Assembly (NCBI GenBank): GCA_022225965.2
Contig: JAKJXP020000049.1
Span: 186,001 to 250,000 of the forward strand
Direction of reading: 5' to 3'
DNA from: Diatrype stigma
Lineage: Eukaryota > Ascomycota > Sordariomycetes > Xylariales > Diatrypaceae
DNA: 64,000 bases
Shown here: positions 1 to 10,078 of the stretch, one piece after another
Layout of the letters: every line of letters begins with the position of its first letter
Position numbering within the stretch: position 1 is the first letter of the stretch
Notes under the pieces: model-generated
Databases searched by the model: none
What the model was told of the DNA's origin: nothing
Seen by the model: the letters and a program-made list of their open reading frames with translations, nothing else
Translations under genes and position numbers: made by a program

Positions 1-809
1 ATTTGACCCTGACGATATGCCGCTTGAGAAGCTGTTACATACGTTACGCAATATACCCCAGATATTCCCAGTTACTTACGTGCCATTTTTCTTGTCTTTT
101 CTCTCTTGCAAACTTAGTCCACAGTCTTAGCATAGGCGCAAAGGAATGAATGCGTAATCTTGATGTTGTGTATAACGATGCCTCGAGAGACAGACTGAAC
201 ATCAATTCTACGTAGGTACCTAAATTGGTAATTAAGACAAATGGGCTCGGAATCGCAGGTGGTAACTGGGTGCTATCACCTACATCCTCCCCATGCGTAA
301 AGGGGAAAGGGGTAATAGTGGGGTTTGGTCTTATGCCCTTCAAGCAAGCAAGCAAACGTCTTAGGTCAGAATCTATACACTGGTGACCACCCTGGCATTT
401 CGAAAGCAAGACTTGTTTACGCACAATGTTTCTGACAAGGATAGGTCACAGGAAAGGAGAAGGGGTTTGTCGTTCACGATTCCATTATAATTAGAGAAGT
501 ACGATGTTTTCAGGGATGGTAAGCAAAATACCGTGCTTTGAAAAACTACCTAAGACCTGATATGACGTGCAAACTAATAGAAGAGCGAATACGGGTCTGA
601 ATTAGAGCAAAGCGATAATTATCTAGCCAGATATGAGTTTTCGGATGAAATACTGGCTATATACAGTTTAACTTCTCACAACCGCTACATTGTCCTGGAA
701 AGATAGTTAAAGCTATCATACTCCAGTGACGAGTCTTCTTTGATAGTATGATGGCCACTGGCAAGGCCTAAAGCGTAGTAATTTGAACATGGCCAAACAA
801 GCAAGAAGG

Positions 810-932
810 GCCCGGCCTGGGATACGAACCTGGGGATCTCCATGTAATTAGTACCTTTAGACTTATTGCTTACTCTGAGAACCCAAGTTGCTCTACCCAG
901 TCACGGTGTGCTGATCATTATACTGCCCGGGC
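810..932 (-). other. tRNA-like element (degenerate tRNA or SINE-like remnant)
   Basis: Read on the minus strand, the element begins GCCCGG and ends CCGGGC, so its ends can pair like an acceptor stem. Inside are a D-arm/A-box-like stretch (GACTGGGTAGAGC) and a T-loop/B-box-like stretch (GGTTCGTATCC). The near-invariant A58 of the T-loop is T here. I cannot fold a proper 5-bp T stem or anticodon stem, and at 123 nt it is too long without a large intron. I read it as a decayed tRNA or tRNA-derived repeat, not a working tRNA gene. No second copy was seen in this window. Confidence 0.3.
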
Positions 933-1539
933 TTTGTTACAAGTCGGACGCCTTGTTTGTTATCTTGGTACTGCCAGCCGACTTCCTGGGGGCTTGCTCG
1001 GTCATTGCTTTAGATATTGTGCTGTGGTTATAATCGAACTCGTCTTCCCCCTTCAGCCCTCTATAGCAGTATTACAACCCCTCTGCATAAAAACTAGTAC
1101 GGTGTGCACGTAATGCGCTGCCGCTGTTACATTTGGGTAGGTATTCTCATGCTGAGGAAGCTTGCATTCTCGTCATATTTCAAAGGTGCACATACAAGGA
1201 AATACTCGGCACTTAATTATATGCTGTTCCAATCTGAGTACATTACATCCCTTGACAATCCGAATATTGTATCGCCAACGAGGCTTGCTTCTTGCCCTTT
1301 GCCCATCAAGCTTTTACACTTGGGACATGTGGATAAAGATGCGGTATTTCCTGGATAGCAGGCTCCTCGGTTTCCGCAATGCAACTCGCATCGACCCAGG
1401 TTCATTGAACAGCAGACCGAAGACCTGATGAAGAAGAAGATAGGGGTGGTAACATCAGCAACGGTCGCAGTTGAGAAATGATAGGATAATAGTGTTTCTA
1501 CCACTATAATGCTTCGAATGCCTGTTTAGCGGTACTTAT

Positions 1540-1912
1540 GGAAAGGCAGTACAATTCTGGCGACGACATTCTGGAAGTCGCGCGTATCCTGGACGATCTA
1601 TAAAGTCAAACATGATAAGGAGAGGGTTCCGGGCTGCTATATACTCACTTACTACTTCGTTCCTGTGCTGCCTCGTATTATTGATCATGGTTATCAAGGA
1701 CCCGTCGCCTTCCTCTGCACCAAGCAACCTGGCCCAGGAATGAAATGCTCCACCTCACCAGTCTTGCAGTCGACACGAGCGAGGGCATTAAGCTCCTGGT
1801 TTGAAGCAATCCAGATAGGTGTAGCATGCTAACTAATATGTTAGTGTCCGAGGTGGTTCTTGGATCAATGCACCATTTGATGTAGTTCATTGCAATCTCC
1901 CCTGGGGGTAAA
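1540..1912 (-). pseudogene. Carotenoid oxygenase (RPE65/lignostilbene dioxygenase family) C-terminal remnant
   Basis: Minus-strand pieces read in order like the C-terminal third of a carotenoid/stilbene cleavage oxygenase. First comes a segment with a WCIDPRTTSD-like stretch (about 1850-1900). Next is ELNALARVDCKTGEVEHF followed by IPGPG (from 1795). A frame change near 1725-1735 leads to AEEGDGSLITMINNTRQHRN. A canonical-looking intron follows (1598-1652, donor GTAAGTGAG, acceptor TATAG), then a D-T-R-D-F-Q-N-V-V-A-R-I-V-L-P-F stretch. Known family members have a similar order: a D-x-K-T-G motif, a P-G-P motif, E-G-D-G-Y, H-R-x-D/E-V and A-R-I-x-L-P. The frame break, the missing segment between P-G-P and E-G-D-G, and the lack of an upstream catalytic half indicate a pseudogene fragment. 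Family assignment rests on motif recognition only. Confidence 0.5.
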
Positions 1913-2771
1913 TTTGGTCTCTGACGGCAACCGAACAAATATGTGAACGCGGAGACGTCTCTAATTTAGGGGGGGAGGGCCCCGAAGCGTCGCGACGCTT
2001 CAAGAAGATAGAGTCGGAAGGCCTGTTCGGAGAGATGGGTTGGTCATTCATTATGGTGAGAATACGAGAAAAACGAGATAATATATATATCGTATCTTCA
2101 TATTACATCTACCTACAACGGTATGCATCTCTGGAAATCCTACGTGGTTCCGTGTAAGTGGTTTTGGGATGTGGTTTCGTCCATATGTGGCTCCCGGGTG
2201 TGGGTCTCCCGGTCTCCGGGGTCTCGGGAGCCCGGGTCTTCCGTTACTCCCATACCGCAGCAGGAACACGAATACCTACCGATGTCCTGAGACAAATTAC
2301 TCCAACTTGGAATTACTTAGCTACCAGGTAGACTAACGTACCCCGCACACCACACCTCGCAGTCTGGAAATGATCAGCCCTAGCACTGATATCTGAGGCT
2401 ACGAAACTAATAGCACGTGCAGTATCCCAAATCCATGAGTATGTGAGTCTGATGAATGGTCCAGACAATTGACTTCTCTAACAGATACAACGAGCACATG
2501 TCCCGGCCTTACGTCAATTCAAGAGGGTTGTGTATAAGGGAAATGGGACTTCAGTTAGTGGCAGCCTGCATTCAGATGCTCCATGGCTTAGGTATAGTTT
2601 GAAGGGTCTGAATTCCGAGGGAATAGAATCGAAATTCCTAACCACCCCGGAGTCGCCGACTTGTACCTTCGCATGTTCCAAGGCTGGGGGAAATCCCAGC
2701 CTTGCTTCTCCTCCTCGGGTGTTGACTCGGTCTCACATTCGTAAACACTGAAGAGGCGACAGAGTTCATCC

Positions 2772-3534
2772 ATAAGGCATTTCCTGTAAGTCTGGTCATT
2801 GTACCCCCCTCATTCATCCTAAGAAGCCTTATCATGCTGACTCCTCTCATCACATCTGTCCAAATGATGTGTCTTGTTATCATGATTGGAGTAGGCAGTA
2901 CCTCATTCATCATGGTTTTCCAACCACATCAAGCGTACTTCCAAGGGACGAGGAGCCCGGGGCGAAGCCAAATGCTCCACGTGCAGACCCTGACTGTGAG
3001 ACCATATTCGAATTCGGAAGGTACTGAGTATCGACAGAGTACAACAACATGATCTATGCACGCGGAGCATATGACGATTCTCCTTTCATGCGACCGCGAT
3101 TTGTTCCAAGCCGCGAACGTGAGCGACTGGATACAGCTCATGGGACTTGGGCGTGAGAAAACCGACTACCAGTATTGCAGAGTCCGGTGGACCCATACGC
3201 TATGTATGGGGTGCTCTTTGCGAATCCTTCTGTTATCCTCTCCCGAGCACCGAGCCCTCAGAGCTTCTGCTGCATCAATGCATACCATGGAAGATGTATG
3301 CCGCGCAGAGCAGCATAGGAGCAGCTGTCTCGCTGGTGGCACATGTCATGGAGGTCTATGGCCGAGTACTGCAGGATCTGAGTCCGTATTGCATCGTCAT
3401 TTGGCATTGCACGGCGGTTAAGCTGACATCCGACAACCACACCCTAGAGTGTGCCGCTGGCAGAGAGGGCGCCAGCACGGCTAGCCAGGCGCTGAAGGCC
3501 GTAAGGGTTTCAGCCTGTTGGATGGCAATATAGA
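2772..3534 (+). pseudogene. Decayed coding remnant, family not recognised
   Basis: Plus-strand frames without an ATG read like protein across several breaks. One frame from about 2772 to 3034 gives a Cys/His-containing stretch (with ICPNDVSCYHDW, then DCETIFEFGRY) and ends at TGA. The same frame continues with YNNMIYARGAYDDSPFMRPR and, after another stop, VDPYAMYGVLFANPSVILSR. A second frame from about 3292 gives SSIGAAVSLVAHVMEVYGRV. Segments of different frames follow one another in one direction, which suggests a single gene broken by stops and frameshifts. I do not recognise the family. Chance open frames remain possible. Confidence 0.3.
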
Positions 3535-3840
3535 CCTTTCAGTAAATAGCTGTACGGTATATTGGGTTGTAAAAATCATAGCATGTCCATATAGCAAGCA
3601 AGACCTTGTCAAGGGCTTATAAGCGATGAAGTCCGAGTAATCCTGTATTCTGCGCACTCCTTCGGCCCCTTTCTAGTCTGGATCAGGAACAATTTGCAAT
3701 TCCGAAATCGCTATAGAACAACAAGATGTCAGCATGAAAACTTCGTGCAAATTAATATACTTAGGTAAGTTATTAGTAGGCACGAATCGCTGAATGCTAT
3801 CCGTGGCTGCCGCGCCGCGCCTGTACGTACATATAAGTAG

Positions 3841-3880
3841 GTATGTATGTAGGTATGTATGTAATGTAGGTATGTATGTA
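3841..3880. repeat. GTAT/GTAG microsatellite
   Basis: Imperfect tetranucleotide array of GTAT and GTAG units about 480 bp upstream of the pyruvate dehydrogenase start. The words match the TAGGTA-type motifs found throughout the intergenic DNA of this window. Confidence 0.8.
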
Positions 3881-4120
3881 CTAAGACACTGTAAGAATAG
3901 ATAACGGCGCCAAGACCGGGCCGATTGCACTTGAACAATGGAAACCTTTCAGCGCCCATCAAACCCAGGAGCCACTAGGATTTCGTTATCCCGGAACGTT
4001 CGCTGAGCTAAGCCCAAAGAGAAAGCAGCTGGGGGTCCAACAAGGGAAAAGTCGGGGCGGAAAAATCCCAACATTGAGATTTTGAGCGAGTTCGTTCCGG
4101 GTTGCCCAGGAGGAGTGCGA

Positions 4121-4162
4121 GACTTTCGACTTTCGACTTTCGACCTTCGACCTTCGACCTTC
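4121..4162 (+). repeat. 7-bp tandem repeat upstream of PDA1
   Basis: Three perfect units of GACTTTC are followed directly by three perfect units of GACCTTC, 42 bp in all, ending about 197 bp before the E1-alpha start codon. The two blocks differ by one base, so a single substitution was apparently spread by unit duplication. The position fits the promoter or 5'-UTR of the pyruvate dehydrogenase gene; no function can be assigned. Confidence 0.85.
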
Positions 4163-4358
4163 CCGAGCTTCGTTTTTTCCAAAGGCGCAAGAGTGTGAGA
4201 TCAACACGCCCGCAACCCATTGAACCCTCCCACCACAGAACGAACCACCGCCGGGTTCTGTCGCCTGACTAGTTTTCGTTGCGCGGCTTTCTCAATTGCA
4301 GTTGCATACCTGTAGTTGTCCCTCACCCAGTGACAATCACCTCCCCTCCACACACGCC

Positions 4359-5771
4359 ATGTTTTCGCGCGCCCTGAGGGTACCGAGAACAGCGGCGCCG
4401 CTGGCAGCCCGTGCCATCCGCAGGCCAGCAGCAGTTCCCATTGGAGCTGTCCGATCCGTCACCACCAATGCCGCCTCGTCCCACGTCGACAAGAGCGCCG
4501 TCCCCGATGCCGAAGACCAGCCCTTCAGCGTCACCCTGAGTGACGAGAGCTTCGAGACCTACGAGCTCGACCCCCCGCCGTATACCCTCGAGGTGTCCAA
4601 GAAGGAGCTCAAGCAGATGTACTACGATATGGTGCTGACCCGGTATGAGCTTCCCCGAGCACCTGAGATTGAGACGCAGGATTGTGTAGTGGGTTGTGTG
4701 GTGAATTGTGTCGTGTGCACGGGTTGCTAACCGAGTACCTGCCCTGCTGCAGACAGATGGAGATGGCTGCCGACCGGCTGTACAAGGAGAAGAAGATCCG
4801 GGGTTTCTGCCACTTGTCCACCGGCCAGGAGGCTGTCGCAGTCGGCATTGAGGGCGCTATCACCAAGGAGGACGACGTCATCACTGCCTACCGATGCCAC
4901 GGTTACGCTCTGATGCGGGGAGGCACTGTCCGGTCCATCATTGGCGAGCTGCTGGGTCGTCGCGAGGGTATCGCTTACGGAAAGGGTGGTTCTATGCACA
5001 TGTTCACCAAGGGCTTCTACGGCGGCAACGGTATCGTCGGTGCGCAGGTTCCCGTCGGCGCCGGTCTGGCTTTCGCCCACAAGTACATGGGTCGCAAGAA
5101 CGCCTCGATTATTCTGTACGGTGACGGTGCTAGCAACCAGGGTCAGGTCTTCGAGGCCTTCAACATGGCTAAGCTCTGGAAACTGCCCGCTCTGTTCGGC
5201 TGCGAGAGTAAGCTTTCTCCCCCGAAATCCCCACTTCGAATCCACATTCTAACAGGCTCGTCTAGACAACAAGTACGGAATGGGAACTGCCGCTGCTCGG
5301 TCATCTGCCCTCACCGACTACTACAAGCGTGGCCAGTACATGCCCGGTCTGAAGGTCAACGGCATGGACGTCCTCGCCGTCAAGGCCGCCGTCAAGCACG
5401 CCAGGGAATTCGCGGTTAATGAGAACGGTCCTCTGGTCCTTGAGTACGTGACCTACCGGTACGGTGGCCACTCCATGTCCGACCCCGGCACCACCTACCG
5501 GACGCGCGAGGAGATCCAGCGCATGCGGTCGACCAACGACCCCATCGCCGGCCTCAAGACCAAGATCCTCGACTGGAATGTCTGCACCGAGGACGAGCTC
5601 AAGACGATCGACAAGGAGGCCCGCAAGCACGTCAACGAAGAGGTCGCCATCGCCGAGGCCATGGCTGTGCCCGAGGCCACGCCCAAGATCCTCTACGAGG
5701 ACATCTACGTCCCAGGCACCGAGCCCAAGTTCATCCGCGACCGCACGCTCGAGGAGAACTACTACTACTAA
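4359..5771 (+). CDS. PDA1: Pyruvate dehydrogenase E1 component subunit alpha, mitochondrial
   Basis: Three exons, 4359-4642, 4753-5207 and 5266-5771, give 414 residues, the usual length for fungal E1-alpha. The product is the thiamine-diphosphate-dependent decarboxylase subunit of the mitochondrial pyruvate dehydrogenase complex, which works as a heterotetramer with E1-beta and feeds acetyl groups to E2. The first ~35 residues are Arg/Ala-rich without acidic residues, as expected of a matrix-targeting peptide. The TPP-binding motif runs from GDGASNQG (about residue 218) to CENNKYGMGT, which is split by intron 2. The conserved phosphorylation-loop region [16 protein letters not shown] follows, so control by PDH kinase is expected from the family. 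The start was chosen because this ATG opens the targeting peptide; an in-frame upstream ATG at 4296 would add unlike sequence. Intron phases and frame fit throughout. Confidence 0.95.
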
Positions 5772-6842
5772 ACCACGAAATGAAGACGGAGCAGGTGACG
5801 AATGACGGATGAAGGGATGAATGACCGAGTGGGGGGGAACGGAACGTAGCAGGAAAAGAATGAACACATACAATCCACAAAGCATTGCACACAACACAGA
5901 TGAACGGCGTTGCGTTTTTACTATGTACGTTTGTTTGTAAGTATACGTACTAGAAGTCTAGGTGGCCAAACTAGACGGGCGGTCGGGTTCGGTTGGGGGG
6001 CGAGGGTTTTCGTCGGGGGGTACATAAATCAAAAAGATGTTCAAAACTCGGGACTAATACAAAGTGATCACGCCCATCTATCTGTCTGTCTACACTGTTG
6101 CCAGCTAACTTACCCTTATAGCCAACCCCTTGGTGGATATTGTCTGGATGGGGAAGCATGCCTGCTACCCCCTAGGTGCAATTACAATGGTCGATAGCTT
6201 TGCTTGTGCCATGATGTGCATGTGGCCTTTTGTGAGGAGCAGTAGTGCCCGGTGAGGTGTTCTAGTGTGAAGGCAGTCCGACTTGCTCACCCAAGCAAGT
6301 ATAGCAAGTCTTGTTCAACTATATATAGCGTGAAAGCTACCCGTATATATATATATATATATATATATGCGTGTACGCTGGCCAGGAACTATCATCATAT
6401 TTTAGACGAAGTAGGTACCTGTTGTCTTATTCCCGGAAAGACTCCGCGGGGGGGTTCTAGATACCCGGCCCCCTTTTCATCTATCCTTAATTCATCCGCA
6501 TCGGTTCTGTTACCGCGTTAGATCCGCAACAACCTCCTATACAGCAACGATGAAACCCAGCAGTGGGCGTCCCCACCACCCCGTTTTGTTCTTAACTTAT
6601 ATCATTCCATACAACTCTCTCTTGAGTCCTAAAGTCCTAACGCCGCTCGATCATCGTTTGCTATTCGATCCTGTACTCCATTTTTTTCTTATCGCCATCA
6701 ACATGTCCCTCCCTATCCCCCCTCTCCCCTTATTTTATTTCCCCCCCAGCCTCCCATATCCCCAGGCCCCTAGTTTTCCCAATTGCACACCATACCTACT
6801 TTACACTCCCTCACGACTCCATTCCCGCTCAGCCCAGACTGA
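5772..6842. other. Convergent intergenic region, PDA1 / PHA2
   Basis: This is the 3' flank shared by two converging genes. It contains a (TA)n run at 6344-6368, and C/T-rich sequence between 6690 and 6840 leading into the Ser-rich tail of the prephenate dehydratase gene. Open frames here (for example 6550-7050 +) overlap the antisense of that gene and show no family features. No gene is called. Confidence 0.6.
6344..6368. repeat. (TA)n microsatellite
   Basis: Uninterrupted alternating T/A run of 25 bp in the convergent region between the pyruvate dehydrogenase and prephenate dehydratase genes. Confidence 0.9.
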
Positions 6843-8598
6843 TCAAGAAGAAGAAGACGAAGAAGAAGCCAACATGTTCTCCCAGCTCCCCAGCCACCGC
6901 CACCGGCGCGCCGCGGCCGCCACCCCGGCGAGCGCGTCGCGCACGCGGCCCTCCGGGTCGCGGAACCGGTGGCCCTCGAACTCAACGAAGAAGATGTACT
7001 GGAACGACGGCGACGGCGACGACGATGAGGATGGTTGGTGGTCATCATAATGATCATCCTCCATTAGGCTCGGCCGGCTGCTGATGCTCGTCAGGTTCAG
7101 CCCGGACCGCCGGAAGCAGTCGAGCACGTCGGCGAGGGCGCCGGGGCTGCGGTGCGGTACGGTGAAGGACACGAGGGATTTCGTGGTCGTTGTTGGAGAG
7201 CTGCTGGATGTGGTAGTGGTGGCGGTGGTGCTCATTGGTGGCGGCGGTGGTGGTGGTGGTGGTGCTGCTGCTGTGGTGGTAGCGCCGGCACCGGCGGGAC
7301 CGCGGCGACGGGTGCGGACTAGCAGGCTCTCGATATCGACCCCGTCCACCTCCCCCTGCACCTGCGCATCTGTTTCTCCTCCTACCCCTGCTCCGGCTCC
7401 GGCTCCGGCTCCACCCCTCCGCCGCAGCACGAAGAACCGCGTGGTATTGTCCGCCCGGTCCTCGATATTGCGCGCCAGCACGTCGAGCCCCAGCATCTCG
7501 GCCGCCGCGGCGCTGCTGACGGCCGCGGCTTCGAAGATCCCGGGAGGGGGGAACGAAGAAGTGGGCGACGAGGACGACGATTCCTCTCGCACAATCTCCG
7601 CCGCCCGGCTCGTGCTGCTCACGTCGACCGTCTCGACGCCGCGGAGCCGCGCCCCCAGGAACCGGGTGCACTGCCCGAAGGCCTGCGGGTGGCTGTAAAT
7701 GCGGCGGATGGAGGCGGCGAGGTCCTCCTTCTCCTCATCCGCCTCCGACGGTGATATTAGTTGCGGAGGCTCGGGTCCAGACGGAGGATTCGGATTCGAA
7801 CCCCCCCGCTTCCGCCTCGGTAGCCTCCGCCCCACAAGGCAGTGGTGCACGTCGAGGTAGATCTCGGCGCAGACGGCCAGGTCCGGGTAGGCGCCGGCGC
7901 GGTCCGCGAAGCAGTCCAGCGTGAAGACGACGGACCCGTTGGTCGAGTTCTCGAAGGGCACGACGCCGTAGGCGGCGCGGCCCGATTGCGTGGTCTCGAA
8001 TATGTCTGGTTTCTCGGGTCAGGGGGGGTGGCCGCTATGAAGGGATCGGGGGGGGAAAATGAAGGAGGAAGAATATTCTGATACATAGTGCTGCAAAAGG
8101 GGGTAAGAATGTTCATTAATGGAGGAGAAAGGGAGCAGAAGGAGGCGAGAGCAGAATTGCTACCGCGTACGTACATACCTTTGATAGTCCTAACGGGCAT
8201 CAAGTCGAATTTCTCTGCAGGGAAGGCGGACAGGGTGGCCTTTTTCAGGGTTGCGATGTTAGCATGACGGTCGGCAATGTGTGTGTGTATATATAAGGAT
8301 GAGTCATATGGATATATGTAAATGCATATGAATATATATGAAGAGCCCGGGCTACCACCGTCTAACCGATGTTATATAGGGGTTTGGCCCTTATGTATGG
8401 ATAGGGGAAGTTGCACGAGAAAAGCTGCCCTGTCTGTGTGTCTGTGTCTGTGTGCGTATGCCCGCCTGTCTCTCCAGTTCACAAACATACCTGGTGCGTA
8501 TAGGAGGTGACTGGCCCGAGGAAGCACACAACGGGCTTCGAGTCGCCGGCCGCGCCGTCGCCGGCCACCGCACCGGCGTTCGCATGATTCGACGTCAT
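6843..8598 (-). CDS. PHA2: Prephenate dehydratase (phenylalanine biosynthesis)
   Basis: Exons 8491-8598, 8179-8239 and 6843-8005 give 443 residues. The enzyme converts prephenate to phenylpyruvate, the committed step to phenylalanine. Exon 1 carries the family N-terminus VCFLGPVTSYTHQ, exon 2 the FPAEKFDLMPVRTIKD region, and exon 3 VVPFENSTNGSVV (about residues 71-83) and the active-site TTRFFVL (about 244-250). A C-terminal ACT regulatory domain (about 333-430) contains SPGALADVL and the SSRPS loop typical of phenylalanine-binding ACT domains, so feedback inhibition by phenylalanine is expected. Oddities: a long low-complexity linker between catalytic and ACT domains (Gly-Ala repeats, nine prolines, Thr/Ser runs), an acidic insert at about 125-150, and a seven-serine tail. 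Intron 1 is 251 nt, long for this gene set, and holds promoter-like elements; its acceptor is supported by a GCTAAC branch site 18-20 nt upstream. Confidence 0.92.
8283..8307 (-). promoter_or_regulatory. Gcn4/Cpc1-type site and TATA box inside PHA2 intron 1
   Basis: 8299-8307 is a perfect ATGAGTCAT, the palindromic optimum for the bZIP activator Gcn4 and its filamentous-fungal orthologue Cpc1/CpcA. On the minus strand it is followed within a few bases by CCTTATATATAC, a TATA-like element, and then a CA-rich run. This order is that of a core promoter pointing into exon 2. Cross-pathway control of amino-acid genes by this activator is established; its use here is inferred from the match and from the biosynthetic role of the host gene. 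Confidence 0.5.
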
Positions 8599-9741
8599 CG
8601 TTTGTTGGAAGACGGGGTATATATCCGAGATGCAGACGTTGCAGACTTATAGTGTTTGAAACTTATATTTCAAGCCGGTAAAGAAAAAGGGGGTGACTGG
8701 GCAGATAGTATTATGGCGGAAGCTGGATCACGCATGTATGCATCCATGCGTACAGCCATCCATATATATATAGGTACCTGGAAAAAAGGTAGGTAGGTAT
8801 ATAGTGCCTAGATGGGCAATGACCGTGATCGCTCCGCCAATTGGCCAATCCCGTACATGTATATACCCGATGTAGGGACAAGTATGCAACCGTGGTGAGA
8901 AGAAGAAGAGACAAGGCAGGCTTGAAACATGCTAGTATCCGAATACCTAGGTATGTCCGCCCTTCTCGTCGTTCGTTGGGCGCGCGCGTATGTCGTCTGG
9001 ATGTAATTGAATAAGGGGACTAAAGAAATCTCGTGGGGTCAAGTCCAGACTAGAGCTGCTTAACTACCTAACTTTTGGGACGCCGTAGATCCACAAAGCC
9101 CGGTTGGATTCCGTGATCGGTCTGTACTATAAGTATACCTACCTACCATTACCCGGGCACACAATTACCATGGTTTTGCTTCTCATGTCTTCTGCTTATT
9201 TTTTGACCTCCTGTTAGATTCGAGGGCTTGCCTGGGACTCCGAAATCCGAACTACGAATTCTACTCGAATTTCTGAAGTTAGGGTCAGGTCACTAATTAT
9301 GTGGCGAATTTTTGGGACATATATCAATCCATTTCATAGTGTTATTTGTGGTCAAGCCCGAATACAAGGCTAATTAACTACGCTCCATATTTGCACGTAT
9401 ATGATAAACCATTGCAGTCTCCGCAGAGATTGAAGTAACAACTTCGTTTTGATCAGCTATCTAGGCGGGGATGCACCCCTTAACGAATGTGATAGGCTCC
9501 AAAAACCTGCATCAAGATGAGAGCGGCTTCCGACCGCGATGAACTGCTGAAGGGAAATGGCTTTTCACCTACGCCAAACTGCTATATTCGAACTAGTGGG
9601 TAAGGAACACCACCAGAAACGGACATGGTGAGTAGGGAAAATAGCCCCATTTCAACCTGCTGCTCCCTATTTCGAATACAAGCCTGCGACGGGGGGCCTA
9701 GTCCAAGCCTAAAGTCTTCCGACCGACACTCATTGTAGCAT
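8599..9741. other. Intergenic: PHA2 upstream region and eRF1 3' flank
   Basis: About 1.1 kb holding the presumed PHA2 promoter and 5' leader (8599-9100) and the distal 3' UTR of the eRF1 gene near its left end's right border. TAGGTACC-type words occur at 8771-8800 and 9135-9150. No open frame here has coding features, and I saw no second Gcn4-type palindrome upstream of the PHA2 start. Confidence 0.5.
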
Positions 9742-9799
9742 CTAGAATTACGTTAGCACATCTTCACCTTGGTAATGATCCAGGCTGCCGCCGGCTTAC
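9742..9799 (-). other. 3'-UTR intron of the eRF1 gene
   Basis: On the minus strand this 58-nt segment starts GTAAGC, carries the branch-site word GTGCTAACG about 10 nt before its end, and ends in TTCTAG. All signals and the length match the coding introns in this window. It lies 279 nt beyond the annotated eRF1 stop but only 24 nt beyond the second in-frame stop (9824-9826). A spliced intron more than about 50 nt after a stop typically marks a transcript for nonsense-mediated decay, whereas one closer than that does not. This geometry is the basis of the proposed switch. Confidence 0.75.
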
Positions 9800-9823
9800 C
9801 TCTTCTCCAACTTGTAATACAAC

Positions 9824-10078
9824 TCAAGCCGTCATACTAGAGCGAAGCGGGCTGGGCGACGCGACCTGTCGGGCAGTATGCTCGGAGTTCGCTGGGCCAA
9901 TTTTCTCGAGGCGCCGCTGGACGTACGACTGCGGCTCTGGCTTTCCCGCGAGGGTGGATTTCAGCTTTGACGCGGGAGGTTCCGGCAGTGGGCGCTCCGG
10001 TTCTGTCGTGACAGGTGCCTGCTTGGACGTGACTGCTTGAGCTTGTCCCTCGCCATCGACGAGGGAACCCTCAACGGG
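9824..10078 (-). other. In-frame readthrough extension of eRF1
   Basis: After the eRF1 TGA (10079-10081), followed by C, the same frame stays open for 84 codons until TGA at 9824-9826. The encoded stretch starts PVEGSLVDGEGQAQAV, is rich in Pro, Glu, Ser and Ala, contains a more charged QSYVQRRLEKIG segment, and ends SPLRSSMTA. About 2% of random 84-codon stretches with equal base use would lack a stop. UGA-C is the leakiest class of stop tetranucleotide. I read this as a translatable extension used to protect the mRNA, not as a separate gene: it has no start codon context and no independent promoter is visible. No peroxisomal C-terminal signal is present. Confidence 0.65.

Noticed and set aside
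3729..3962. Minus-strand frames rich in Tyr/Leu/His/Thr
   Set aside because: They are translations of the GTAT/GTAG microsatellite, not coding sequence.
9824..10078. Readthrough extension as an independent small gene
   Set aside because: It has no start codon near its beginning, no promoter, and is exactly in frame with eRF1. Extension of eRF1 explains it better.
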